A stretch of DNA of 46,667 nucleotides from an uncultured Eubacteriales bacterium (GCA_900544965.1 UQXE01000016.1:1-46667); one strand, 5' to 3'; shown: positions 16,331 through 24,353, counted from the stretch's first letter. The notes: generated by a model from the sequence alone, not told the origin. Made by a program: numbers and translations.

Positions 16331-16596
16331 AGGCGTGTTGTGATTATCTGTGGAAATTAATGTATGTACTGTATATATAAGGATATATGTTCCAGCTATG
16401 GATGTAAAGCCAAGGTGTTAAGATGCGCGACGGCATGAAAAACCAGATCGGCAATCCCGATTTAATAATCCTGTTTACTAATACAGTATCGTATAAAATG
16501 GTGCAGTTTGTACTCTCCGAGCTAAACTCCACAATACGCCCGTAGCACGATATCATCCTTATAACACTGCGCGGAATACTAAATAATCATCTTTAG
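16331..16596 (+). pseudogene. Decayed DUF2325-domain gene
   Basis: Not an open frame, but reading it piecewise recovers a DUF2325 protein. From 16331 the frame reads (AGG)RVVIICGN, a TAA where the family has Glu, then MYCIYKDICSSYGCKAKVL, matching the usual start VIIGGNERM..YKxICxxYGCKAKV. A 1-nt loss near 16420 shifts to the next frame, which gives MKNQIGNPDLIILFTNTVSY and KMVQFVLSEL, the diagnostic DUF2325 core. A TAG follows, and then ILITLRGILNNHL up to the stop at 16594-16596. The start ATG appears mutated to AGG (AGGAGA lies 10 nt before it). So at least four lesions: lost start, TAA, frameshift, TAG. I recall genes of this family near feo loci in clostridia; the identity rests on memory of the consensus. 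Confidence 0.75.
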
Positions 16597-16915
16597 GCGG
16601 CTGCTGATGCTTAATATCTCTTTTGCTAAAACTTTATATCTTGCCAGTAAATAGATGGTTGCTATATGAATGAAAATCTTCCACTATAACTTATACATTG
16701 GAACTGTCCAAAGGACCTTTTTCCCTATAAATTAGTTCTTAAGAAAGTTGCGGGTTTTGATCCAAATCAATAATTTATTATACCGCTATATTGAAAGATT
16801 CCGCGGCAAATAAGCTATTAGTCTTTATTGTGCGGCAATAGATTGTACAAAACCACTGCTGTTTCTCCGGTTTGGCCATTACATTGCAGGGGTGTCGGCA
16901 TTGCCAAAGGCCTGC
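16597..16915. other. AT-rich intergenic stretch
   Basis: No gene or strong signal seen between the DUF2325 remnant and the 3' end of the acetyltransferase gene. A loose inverted pair of TCCGCGGCAA/TTGTGCGGCAA-like words occurs near 16800-16840. Confidence 0.4.
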
Positions 16916-17569
16916 CTATCTCTCCTCAGATAAGGTTCTCCTCTGCTTTTCTATCTGCTTTTGCTTTGATTCTTGATAAAACTCGAGGTTTAAACGGAAA
17001 GTTAGACCGTCATATTTCTGACCCCTAACCGTTCTTAAATCCGGTTTCCTTTTATATTCCTCAAATCCAAGCTTTTTCGCCAAGCCTATCATACGTGTAT
17101 TGCCCGACCAAGTCTGAGTGTATATATCGGTTTCGCCATTGCTGAGAAGATAGTCAATGAACAAACACATTGCATTATATGCGTAGCCCTTCCCGCGCGC
17201 ATCCCTTTGTGGTATGTCAATTCCTATTGCACATTTATCTCCAGACGTAGAAATCTTGCAATCGTCATCAATCCGGTATGAACTACACCATCCGATATAT
17301 TCCTCATTATTATTTTCGCCCTTAATACAAATTTGAAACGTAGTCCGCTTTTCGCCGTCATCCATTGAATCATACTTTTGTACCCAAGTATGCATATTTG
17401 CTATATAATCATCAAGCTCCTTCTTCTTTTTCTCATCGGATAAATCTTCATATTCCCAAGGAGCATCCCAAAGCTGCCACTCCGTTTCAACAGTTTCCCA
17501 AAAAATACGTTTTTCAATATCACTTTCCCTAAAATCACGTAAGATAATTCTTTCATCGCTAATCAGCAT
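16916..17569 (-). CDS. GNAT family N-acetyltransferase
   Basis: 217 residues of the Acetyltransf_3 (RimJ/RimL-like) type. N-terminus LISDERIILRDFRESDIE is typical; the acetyl-CoA loop is IPQRDARGKGYAYNAMCLFI, followed by TWSGNTRMIGLAKKLGFEEYKRKPDLRTVRGQKYD, the usual N-x-R-M..K-x-G-F-E signature. The large KKKK/D/E-rich segment around residues 45-75 is less typical. Acceptor substrate unknown. CAGGAG lies upstream; TTG 17578, GTG 17572 and ATG 17569 are all possible starts and ATG is chosen. More AT-rich than the flanking feo genes. Confidence 0.85.
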   Translation of the reverse strand: MLISDERIILRDFRESDIEKRIFWETVETEWQLWDAPWEYEDLSDEKKKKELDDYIANMHTWVQKYDSMDDGEKRTTFQICIKGENNNEEYIGWCSSYRIDDDCKISTSGDKCAIGIDIPQRDARGKGYAYNAMCLFIDYLLSNGETDIYTQTWSGNTRMIGLAKKLGFEEYKRKPDLRTVRGQKYDGLTFRLNLEFYQESKQKQIEKQRRTLSEER

Positions 17570-17693
17570 CACAATCAATATCTCCTGTAAATCACTAATT
17601 ATTCATAACAATAAGCAAATTATATCACGCTATATCATCTTTTATCAACATCACCTTATATGATTTACACGGGGGGTTTGGGATATCATACCG

Positions 17694-17741
17694 CTAGTCC
17701 AGGCTAAAACGCTTGCACTGGCTCCTCTTATAAGCTAAAAT
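17694..17741 (+). promoter_or_regulatory. Promoter of the DtxR-type regulator with a DtxR-like box
   Basis: CTAGTCCAGGCTAA (17694-17707) is close to the reverse complement of feoA box 2 (TTAGCCCAGGCTAA). It is followed by TTGCAC (17713-17718), a 17-bp spacer and TAAAAT (17736-17741). The box sits immediately upstream of the -35, consistent with autoregulation. The leader is about 80 nt. Confidence 0.5.
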
Positions 17742-17829
17742 GTTATAAATTAGTATAGGGACATTAGGATGCTATGCAAACTATTTTAATAGGCCATCCG
17801 GGCATGAAACTAAACAAACGGAGGAAATC

Positions 17830-18198
17830 ATGAAGGTTCAGGAAAGCGCGGAAAACTATCTGGAGGCAATCTTGGTGCTTACTCAACAGCGCGGCCAGGT
17901 CAGGTCGGTTGACATAGCCGGTCATATGGGGTTTTCAAAGCCCAGCGTCAGCGTAGCCATGAAACGGTTAAGAGAAGAAGGCTACATCCGTGTTGACGGC
18001 GACGGATACCTTTCACTGTTGGAGCCCGGCAGGCAAATAGCTGAAAAGATCTACGAGAGGCATTGCATAATCGCTCAAATATTGATGTCTCTCGGGGTTG
18101 ACGAGGAAACCGCCTTTTCCGATTCATGCAAGATTGAGCATGTTATCAGCGAAAAAAGCTTTTCTATGATGAAAGCGCATTTTGATTTGAGCAAATAA
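17830..18198 (+). CDS. DtxR/MntR-family metal-dependent transcriptional regulator
   Basis: 122 residues: a winged HTH (SVDIAGHMGFSKPSVSVAMKRLREEGYI, about 26-53) and a dimerisation/metal domain, without the SH3 domain of long DtxR proteins. Visible metal ligands: His78 (YERH), Cys100, Glu103 and His104 in DSCKIEHVIS. Cys at the DtxR-102 position, where MntR has Glu, favours an iron sensor; however, the DtxR Met10 position is Asn9, and Glu12 matches MntR Glu11. The target is probably the feo operon, which carries matching boxes. ACGGAGG lies 8 nt before ATG 17830. Confidence 0.9.
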   Translation: MKVQESAENYLEAILVLTQQRGQVRSVDIAGHMGFSKPSVSVAMKRLREEGYIRVDGDGYLSLLEPGRQIAEKIYERHCIIAQILMSLGVDEETAFSDSCKIEHVISEKSFSMMKAHFDLSK

Positions 18199-18334
18199 TC
18201 GGAATTCTGAAATCAAGCCTATTATATGGGCTGACGCTGTTGGGCGCTCCTCTATATATCCAATGTCCTTTGCCTCCGGGTTCTTCAGCTTTAATGGATT
18301 ATTGAACATTGCGGCCGCCGGTGGGACTATATGC

Positions 18335-18994
18335 TCATTCTATCTTACCATCGGACATTCTAAGCACAACATCGGCCTCGTTTGCGATCTCCATATCATG
18401 GGTGACGACTATTACGCAATAATCCCCTTCATGGGCAAGGCGCTTGAGTATGCTTATTATATTCCTTCCATTCTCTGTATCAAGGTTTCCAGTCGGCTCG
18501 TCGGCAAGAATAACGTCGGCGTGGGATGCCAGCGCCCTGGCTATCGCAATACGCTGCTGCTCCCCTCCGGACAGCATTGAAGGATACCGCTTGAAGTGCT
18601 CTTCGCTTAATCCAACTTCCTTAATCTTTTCCGCGGCTATGGCCATCGCCTCCTTGTCGGATACCTTTTTAAGCTGGAGAGGGTACATTACGTTTTCAAT
18701 AGCCGTTAGCAGGGGGAAAAGATTATATCCTTGATATATAACGGCAACATTGTCGCGACGGTACTTATCCCTGTCAATGTCGGAAGTTTTTCTACCTTCA
18801 TAGCTGACATCCCCCGCTGTTGGCAGGTCAAGCCCGGCAAGCACCGACAAAAGGGTGGTTTTTCCGCTGCCGGATTTGCCAACTATCGCATACAGCGTAC
18901 CATGCTCAAACCCATAGTTGATCCCATTTACGGCATATACGGTCTGGTATTTATTCCTATAGGCATAGGTTACGTTGTTTAAGGAAAGCTTCAT
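18335..18994 (-). CDS. ABC transporter ATP-binding protein (MacB/LolD type), no permease nearby
   Basis: 219 residues with all NBD motifs: Walker A GKSGSGKTT (39-47), Q-loop IYQGYNLFP, signature LSGGEQQR, Walker B VILADEPTG and H-loop VTHD. Resembles ATPases of MacB/FtsX-type permeases (antimicrobial peptide or lipoprotein export). No permease gene adjoins it: downstream (18199-18334) is non-coding, and upstream there is only a short start-like sequence at 19126-19158. Start ATG 18994, with GAAGGAGA 7 nt upstream. It may have lost its partner or work with one encoded elsewhere. Confidence 0.9.
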   Translation of the reverse strand: MKLSLNNVTYAYRNKYQTVYAVNGINYGFEHGTLYAIVGKSGSGKTTLLSVLAGLDLPTAGDVSYEGRKTSDIDRDKYRRDNVAVIYQGYNLFPLLTAIENVMYPLQLKKVSDKEAMAIAAEKIKEVGLSEEHFKRYPSMLSGGEQQRIAIARALASHADVILADEPTGNLDTENGRNIISILKRLAHEGDYCVIVVTHDMEIANEADVVLRMSDGKIE

Positions 18995-19125
18995 GTCAAT
19001 TCTCCTTCTATAATAATTTATATATACATAATTATTTGTGTTCCATGACCTTATGTTCACATAGCTACGAGAAAAGGAACCCATCATAATAAAATACGCT
19101 TTAAATCGACTTTAAATACCCTGAA

Positions 19126-19158
19126 TTAATAAAAGCAACAATTATGGCTGTATTTCAT
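19126..19158 (-). other. Strong ribosome site with an 11-codon frame: leader peptide or stump of a lost permease gene
   Basis: On the minus strand AGGAGGAG is followed 6 nt later by ATG and the frame MKYSHNCCFY, then TAA. The same frame then continues FRVFKVDLKRILL before another stop (to about 19085); N-termini of ABC-2 type permeases often look like this. It lies just upstream of the orphan ATPase. The gap 18995-19429 holds otherwise only AT-rich DNA, the palindrome at 19244-19257 and the lgt promoter. Confidence 0.35.
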
Positions 19159-19243
19159 GCTTCACTCCTCCTAATCAGTTATAGTCCATGCTGGTTTTTA
19201 TATTATTCTTATCAATGGGTCTAATAACACACATCAGATCAAT

Positions 19244-19257
19244 AGATCAGCTGATCT
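19244..19257. promoter_or_regulatory. Perfect palindrome, candidate operator
   Basis: AGATCAGCTGATCT is a perfect 14-bp palindrome, with a further partial TCAGATCA copy on its left (near 19233). It lies between the divergent ABC and lgt genes and could bind a dimeric regulator. No partner regulator is identified. Confidence 0.35.
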
Positions 19258-19394
19258 GAAATTGCATTATAATAATATCATTTTATTATAAATGACGCAA
19301 TGGATTTTCTTGTCGAATGCAATGCATATCGCTCTAATCCGCTAATATACAATAGCGCCTAATCATCTTTATTTAAATTCGGCCAAGGGTAGTG

Positions 19395-19400
19395 TATAAT
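19395..19400 (+). promoter_or_regulatory. -10 box for lgt-pncB
   Basis: Perfect TATAAT preceded by TG. The -35 position (TTTAAA, 19372-19377) is weak. It lies 29 nt before the lgt start. Confidence 0.45.
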
Positions 19401-19429
19401 AACAACTATTAACAAAGGAGGAAGCCTTG

Positions 19430-20401
19430 ATGTTGAATAATGCGCAGTCAATTTTATTTGCGGACGTGCCTTCAACAGCCGTGGCGTTTACGCTATTTGG
19501 CCATGATGTGAGATGGTATGGCATTCTAATGGCTCTGGGCGTGATCATAGCGGTTATACTTGCGTTTCATGAGGTTAAGCGCAAGAAGATGAATCCGGAC
19601 ACGCCGTTTGATCTTTGCCTGTTTATCATACCCCTCGGGCTAATCGGCGCCCGTCTTTACTATGTTCTGTTTAATTTGGATATTTATCTTGCAGATCCTA
19701 TATCGATACTTTACCTCTGGGAGGGAGGGCTGGCCATCTACGGAGCCGTTATAGGCGGGCTAGTCGGCCTCCTCATATATTCAAGGGTAAAAAAAGTACG
19801 GTTCCTGAAACTTGCCGATCTGGTCGCGCCCGGGCTTGTCCTGGCTCAGGCCATCGGACGCTGGGGCAATTTCTTTAATCAAGAGGCCTATGGACCGCTC
19901 GTTACTAACGAAGCCCATATGTGGTTTCCTCTTGCCGTAAGGCTTGATTCGGGTGAAATACATTACGCAACATTTTTCTACGAGTTCGCCTGGTGTTTCA
20001 TAATCTTTATCGTCCTGTGGTTCTTTATAAGAAAGCGCCAGAAGCACGACGGCGACCTGCTAATGTATTATACAATGCTGTATGGTTTTGGGAGGATGTT
20101 TATCGAGGGCTTAAGGCAGGATAGTCTTTGGCTTATAGGAAACGCGGCCAGCGGAGGAATAAGGGTGTCCCAGATGCTCGCGTTTATACTGTTCGCCGCT
20201 ACGCTTGCTTTTCTCATCGTTCGCGCTGTCAGGGAAAAAAAGATGGGACGCCTTATATGGCCCGCGCCCGAGCGCAGTTTGGCGAGCAATGGTGATGCTC
20301 AGACTGCAGAAGATGACGGCGACGATCAAAAAACGGAGGAAAATAAAGAATCGGCTGCGCCTGAAGACGACGCTGAAAAGCCTCTAGATGGTGATGAATA
20401 A
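19430..20401 (+). CDS. lgt: Prolipoprotein diacylglyceryl transferase
   Basis: Attaches diacylglycerol to the lipobox cysteine of prelipoproteins, the step before LspA (365-976). The diagnostic Lgt signature GRWGNFFNQEAYG is present, as are HDVRWYGILMALG near the N-terminus, GARLYYVLFN, and GFGRMFIEGLRQDSLW. Seven hydrophobic segments. 323 residues, with an acidic tail of about 45 residues (EDDGDDQKTEENKES...) beyond the family core. Start ATG 19430, with AGGAGG 8 nt upstream; TTG 19427 overlaps. The gap to pncB is 21 nt, so they form one operon. Confidence 0.96.
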   Translation: MLNNAQSILFADVPSTAVAFTLFGHDVRWYGILMALGVIIAVILAFHEVKRKKMNPDTPFDLCLFIIPLGLIGARLYYVLFNLDIYLADPISILYLWEGGLAIYGAVIGGLVGLLIYSRVKKVRFLKLADLVAPGLVLAQAIGRWGNFFNQEAYGPLVTNEAHMWFPLAVRLDSGEIHYATFFYEFAWCFIIFIVLWFFIRKRQKHDGDLLMYYTMLYGFGRMFIEGLRQDSLWLIGNAASGGIRVSQMLAFILFAATLAFLIVRAVREKKMGRLIWPAPERSLASNGDAQTAEDDGDDQKTEENKESAAPEDDAEKPLDGDE

Positions 20402-20422
20402 ATTGTTTTTTGGAGAGAACAA

Positions 20423-21856
20423 ATGAGAAACTTAACAATGATGACAGACCTCTATCAGCTTACCATGATGTACGGCTATTATAGATACGGGATGGCTGAA
20501 AACGAGGGCATATTCGACCTGTTTTACCGTCAGAACCGAAAAAACAGCGCGTTTGCCGTTATGGCCGGAACCGAATCCGTGATTGATTATATAAACAACC
20601 TTAGGTTCACAGAGGACGATATAGCATATCTTAAATCGTTGAATCTGTTTGACGACGGCTTTCTATTACGCCTAAGCAATATGCGCTTTACAGGGGAAAT
20701 ATTTGGAATGCCTGAAGGTACGATAGTTTTCCCCCATGAGCCGCTTATTAGGGTCCGCGCTCCCATGATTGAGGCTCAGCTAATTGAAACGGCTATATTG
20801 AATCTGGTCAACCACCAGACCCTGATCGCGACTAAGGCAAACCGCGTGTGCTACGCTGCTAAGGGAGGTTCTGTCCTTGAGTTCGGCCTAAGGCGCGCCC
20901 AGGGTCCTGACGCTGGGATATACGGCGCCAGAGCCGCAATCGTTGGAGGATGCACGGCCACAAGCAACGTATTATCAGGCCAGTTGTTCGATATACCGGT
21001 AAAGGGAACTCACGCCCACAGCTGGGTAATGAGCTTTAATAACGAGCTTGAGGCATTTCGCGCCTATGCGGATGTTTTTCCCGATTCATGCATGCTCTTG
21101 GTGGATACCTATGATACGCTGAAAAGCGGAGTGCCCAACGCCATAAAGGTGTTTGACGAGCTGAGCGCGAAGGGTTACGCCCCAGTTGGTATAAGGCTTG
21201 ATTCCGGCGACCTTGCGTATCTATCCAAGCAGGCCAGGAAAATGCTTGACGATGCCGGATATAAAGACGCCAAAATATTCGCGTCAGGAGATCTGGACGA
21301 AACGGTTATATATGACCTAAAGGTACAGGGTGCATGTATTGACGTATGGGGAGTTGGCACAAAGCTTATTACGTCAAATGATTATTCGGCCTTGGGTGGA
21401 GTTTATAAGCTTGCCGCGGAAGTGGTGGACGGCAAGATGATACCCAAGATGAAACTTAGCGATAACCCCCAAAAGACCACCCTTCCAGGGTATAAAAAGG
21501 TATTCCGCCTCTATGGAAGGCAGAACAAGGCGATGGCCGATCTGATTTCCCTTAACCATGAAACAGTAGACGAGTCAAAGCCTCTCAAGCTTTATCATCC
21601 GGAATACAGCTATAAGACGACAATCCTTCGCGATTTTACGGCACGGGAACTGCTGGCGCCCCTGTTTATCGGCGGAAAGCAAGTCTATGAGTGCCCTTCT
21701 CTGTCACAGATACAGGCCTATGCCGAGTCCGAGATGAATTCGCTATGGGAGGAAAGTAAGCGTCTCCTGAATCCCCATGAGTACAAGGTGGATATTTCGG
21801 ACGAGCTTTATGACCTGAGGAAGAAGCTGATATGGGAACTGGCCGGAAGGGAATGA
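20423..21856 (+). CDS. pncB: Nicotinate phosphoribosyltransferase
   Basis: Joins nicotinate and PRPP to nicotinate mononucleotide in NAD salvage. N-terminus MMTDLYQLTMMYGYYRYG is the family hallmark; further motifs are NLVNHQTLIATKANRV, EFGLRRAQGPDAG, GGCTATSNVLSG, GTHAHSWV (catalytic His region) and GIRLDSGDLAYLS. 477 residues, the usual length of the Gram-positive form. GGAGAG lies before ATG 20423. Cotranscribed with lgt. Confidence 0.96.
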   Translation: MRNLTMMTDLYQLTMMYGYYRYGMAENEGIFDLFYRQNRKNSAFAVMAGTESVIDYINNLRFTEDDIAYLKSLNLFDDGFLLRLSNMRFTGEIFGMPEGTIVFPHEPLIRVRAPMIEAQLIETAILNLVNHQTLIATKANRVCYAAKGGSVLEFGLRRAQGPDAGIYGARAAIVGGCTATSNVLSGQLFDIPVKGTHAHSWVMSFNNELEAFRAYADVFPDSCMLLVDTYDTLKSGVPNAIKVFDELSAKGYAPVGIRLDSGDLAYLSKQARKMLDDAGYKDAKIFASGDLDETVIYDLKVQGACIDVWGVGTKLITSNDYSALGGVYKLAAEVVDGKMIPKMKLSDNPQKTTLPGYKKVFRLYGRQNKAMADLISLNHETVDESKPLKLYHPEYSYKTTILRDFTARELLAPLFIGGKQVYECPSLSQIQAYAESEMNSLWEESKRLLNPHEYKVDISDELYDLRKKLIWELAGRE

Positions 21857-21878
21857 ATGACCAATTAAAAGGAGAACC

Positions 21879-22613
21879 ATGAAAACCAAAATAACTCAGG
21901 CTGTCAAAAAACCCTGGGATTGTCAAGGGCCACAGCCCTTGCCCTTAAATCCTGCTCTGACGGCATGCGCTTCAGAACGGATGAAAACCGTGGGGTTTTC
22001 GTTCCTTGCGGGTTTTGCCGCACGAGAGCCCGAAGGGCGAGAGACAAAACCCGCAGCCTCAAAAAAGCGGCTGCGCCGCTTTTTTGACACGCTGATAACC
22101 GCCGCTGCCCTTTTGGCGTTCATTTCAGCGGTCCTTCTTCAAAGCGGCTGCCTGTCCGCCAAGCCTAAGCTCAACCCCGAATACACCCCCGTGGCTCCGT
22201 CCTCCGTACAGCCACTTGCCACGGAGGGCGTCCCCTCCCCTTCCCCAACCGAAGAACAGCCGCAAAACGATGCCCTTGGCCGTCCGGTTGAGGGTGAGGA
22301 GCACTATACCCAATACCTTACCTTCAATGACGTCCAGGTCTATGAGCAGGCCAGTGATACGTTTGTCGACGCATATATAAGCAACAGCTATCCCAAGGCT
22401 ATCCTCTGTGCCGTTACCATACGCTTTCTCAGCTCCGACGGAGAAGAAGTAGCGTCCGGAAACCTGCGCACCACTGATGGCCAGTATCTGTTAAGGCTTG
22501 ACCCAGGCGATACCACTGTCTATGCCCAGATAAACACCGATACATCCCTATTAAGCCTTGATTTTAAACTGGAGTATGATGCACAGGTGGGTATAAGGCC
22601 CGAAAAGAGCTGA
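21879..22613 (+). CDS. Putative lipoprotein gene carrying an in-frame repeat element in its signal peptide
   Basis: 244 codons. AAGGAGA precedes ATG 21879. Codons 1-4 (MKTK) and 73-90 (ITAAALLAFISAVLLQSG) followed by Cys form a standard lipoprotein signal peptide with lipobox LQSGC. Between them lie 68 codons from a family A repeat (21897-22094) plus one copy of the flanking ATAAC. Without it the leader is contiguous. The mature part has a Pro/Ser/Thr linker (TPVAPSSVQPLATEGVPSPS) and a beta-rich domain (YLTFNDVQVYEQASDTFVDAYISNSYPKAILCAVTIRF...), like FxLYD/DUF-type extracellular Ig-like domains. As encoded, the product has a long basic N-terminal extension, and the repeat's own terminator hairpin lies inside the gene, so function is doubtful. 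Confidence 0.75.
   Translation: MKTKITQAVKKPWDCQGPQPLPLNPALTACASERMKTVGFSFLAGFAAREPEGRETKPAASKKRLRRFFDTLITAAALLAFISAVLLQSGCLSAKPKLNPEYTPVAPSSVQPLATEGVPSPSPTEEQPQNDALGRPVEGEEHYTQYLTFNDVQVYEQASDTFVDAYISNSYPKAILCAVTIRFLSSDGEEVASGNLRTTDGQYLLRLDPGDTTVYAQINTDTSLLSLDFKLEYDAQVGIRPEKS
21897..22094 (+). repeat. Dispersed hairpin-rich element, family A, inserted in frame
   Basis: Starts CAGGCTGTCAAAAAA and ends TTTTTTGACACGCTG, so the terminal inverted repeat is CAG(G/C)(C/G)TGTCAAAAAA. 198 bp. It is flanked by ATAAC(T) on the left (21891-21896) and ATAAC(C) on the right (22095-22100), a likely target duplication. It contains TGCTCTGACGGCATGCGC, a GGGTTTTGCCGC block and, near its right end, the hairpin AAAAAAGCGGC-TGC-GCCGCTTTTTT, a good intrinsic terminator. 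All 66 codons are open in the host gene frame. Confidence 0.85.
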
Positions 22614-22699
22614 CAATTTAGCATTTTGCTGGTGCATTAAGGCGTATGATCGGTTATAATTGTTCGAAACGACTTGTTAATAAGGAGATTTGTATTTAT

Positions 22700-23671
22700 A
22701 TGAAGAGATTCGTGGCTATTTTGATGACTATTTCAATATTTCTCATCATGGGAACCGGCTGCTTCGGATGCAACGGGTGTTTTGGCTGCGGCGCCAAGGC
22801 CAATCCCAGGGTTGCCGTTGTGCTGCCTGAAAGCATAGGCGACGACCTGCTAAAAGAGGCCGAGGAAACCATGAAATCCATGAGCGGACAACATGGGATA
22901 GAGTATATCTTTAAAAAGTTTCCAACTCAGGATGAACAAGCTTCCATAATAGATACCCTTGTAGGCTGGCGCGCAAATGCAATAGTCATGTGGCCGGTGG
23001 ACGCTTCATCGGCGGAGGGAGCCGTAAGCATGATAAACGAGGCGAAAATACCGCTCGTGCTCTGCAACAACAGGATATCCAACGTTACGCCAACCGTTTA
23101 TGCCGATATGGGTTCAACGGTGGAATCCGCGGGCGAAAAGGCAGCCGCTTACTACAATGATTTTTTCAGTGGAAGCCTTGAAAAGGGCGAGGCCGTATCA
23201 TATCTTTCCGTTACGAGCGGCGATTCTAACGGATTTAATGATGCGTTTGAAGCTAATTTAAACCCATCAATAGCTATGAAAGAAAGTCTATCAGTTGACG
23301 GTACCAGGGACGGGGCAAAAGCGGCAATGAGCAGCTGGCTTTCAAGCAGTGAAAAGACGGCGCGTGAATCCATAAACGCTGTGTTTACTGACAGCGATGA
23401 GGCGGCGTTGGGCGTAATGGACGCTATAAAGGAGTATAAAGACGGGAAACAGGGCATAGGACTAATCACCGGCTTCGGCGGCGATGGGATGCAGTTTGAG
23501 AACCATAAGCTTTCAAAGGTGACCTGCGCCACGTTTACCAGCGGGACTGGCGCCCTTTCAGCGGCAATACAGTGCGCCGCCGCTATCGTAACGGGTGAAA
23601 AGGAGTTTGATGGTCGCACCATTGAGGGGAGCTTTGAAATGGGAAGCGTTACCATGGCCTATAAAAAATAA
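22700..23671 (+). CDS. Periplasmic-binding-protein-like lipoprotein (sugar type)
   Basis: 323 residues. MKRFVAILMTISIFLIMGTGC is a lipoprotein signal with lipobox GTGC; right after it comes an odd Cys/Gly stretch FGCNGCFGCGAK. The rest is a Peripla_BP_4 (RbsB-like) fold: VAVVLPESIGDDLLKEAEETM, AIVMWPVDASSAEGAV, PLVLCNNRI and GLITGFGGDGMQF. This type binds sugars or nucleosides; here it lies directly before deoC with a 1-nt gap, suggesting a deoxyribose or nucleoside ligand (inference). No permease or ATPase adjoins it. Start ATG 22700, with AAGGAG about 12 nt upstream. Confidence 0.82.
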   Translation: MKRFVAILMTISIFLIMGTGCFGCNGCFGCGAKANPRVAVVLPESIGDDLLKEAEETMKSMSGQHGIEYIFKKFPTQDEQASIIDTLVGWRANAIVMWPVDASSAEGAVSMINEAKIPLVLCNNRISNVTPTVYADMGSTVESAGEKAAAYYNDFFSGSLEKGEAVSYLSVTSGDSNGFNDAFEANLNPSIAMKESLSVDGTRDGAKAAMSSWLSSSEKTARESINAVFTDSDEAALGVMDAIKEYKDGKQGIGLITGFGGDGMQFENHKLSKVTCATFTSGTGALSAAIQCAAAIVTGEKEFDGRTIEGSFEMGSVTMAYKK

Positions 23672-23672
23672 T

Positions 23673-24353
23673 ATGACAAAGGACGAGCTTAGCAAATACA
23701 TAGATCACACTTGCCTCAAGCCGGATGCTACGCGCGGCATGATCGACTCGGTTTGCCAGGAGGCGACGGAGTATGGGTTTAAATCCGTATGCGTTAACCC
23801 CATCTGGATACGCCATGTCGCTGAAAAGCTAGAGGGCGCCCCCGTCCTCCCCTGCTGCGTGGTCGGGTTTCCGTTAGGCGCCGGGCTTACTTCAATTAAA
23901 GCCCTTGAAGCTGCCGAGTGCTGTGCGCTCGGAGCTAAGGAAATAGATATGGTGATCAACATCGGGGCAGCAAAGGCACAGGATTGGGAAGGCGTCATGT
24001 CGGACGTAGCGGCCGTCGTCACCGCAGTTAGCGGCCGCGCTGTAGTAAAAGCGATAATTGAAGTCCGCCTTCTTACCGACGCTGAAAAAATCAGGGCATG
24101 TATATGCGCTAAGGAAGCTGGGGCGGGCTTTGTAAAAACGTCCACCGGATTTTTAGGCGGCGGCGCAACCGTTAGCGACGTGCGCCTTATGCGGTCCGCC
24201 GTAGGCGACGCCATTGGTGTGAAGGCTTCGGGAGGTATCCGTTCGTATAATGACGCAATCGCAATGATACAAGCAGGCGCAAATCGTATAGGCTGCAGCG
24301 CGTCAATCGCAATAATAAACGGGATTGATCGCCGACATAACGCCGAAACATAG
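23673..24353 (+). CDS. deoC: Deoxyribose-phosphate aldolase
   Basis: Splits 2-deoxyribose-5-phosphate into glyceraldehyde-3-phosphate and acetaldehyde in deoxynucleoside breakdown. The class I Schiff-base Lys lies in AGFVKTSTGF, and the second essential Lys in VKASGGIRSY. IDHTCLKPDAT at the N-terminus and EIDMVINIGAAK are typical. 226 residues, normal. Start ATG 23673 one base after the preceding stop; there is no separate ribosome site, so it depends on translation of the binding-protein gene. Confidence 0.95.
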   Translation: MTKDELSKYIDHTCLKPDATRGMIDSVCQEATEYGFKSVCVNPIWIRHVAEKLEGAPVLPCCVVGFPLGAGLTSIKALEAAECCALGAKEIDMVINIGAAKAQDWEGVMSDVAAVVTAVSGRAVVKAIIEVRLLTDAEKIRACICAKEAGAGFVKTSTGFLGGGATVSDVRLMRSAVGDAIGVKASGGIRSYNDAIAMIQAGANRIGCSASIAIINGIDRRHNAET

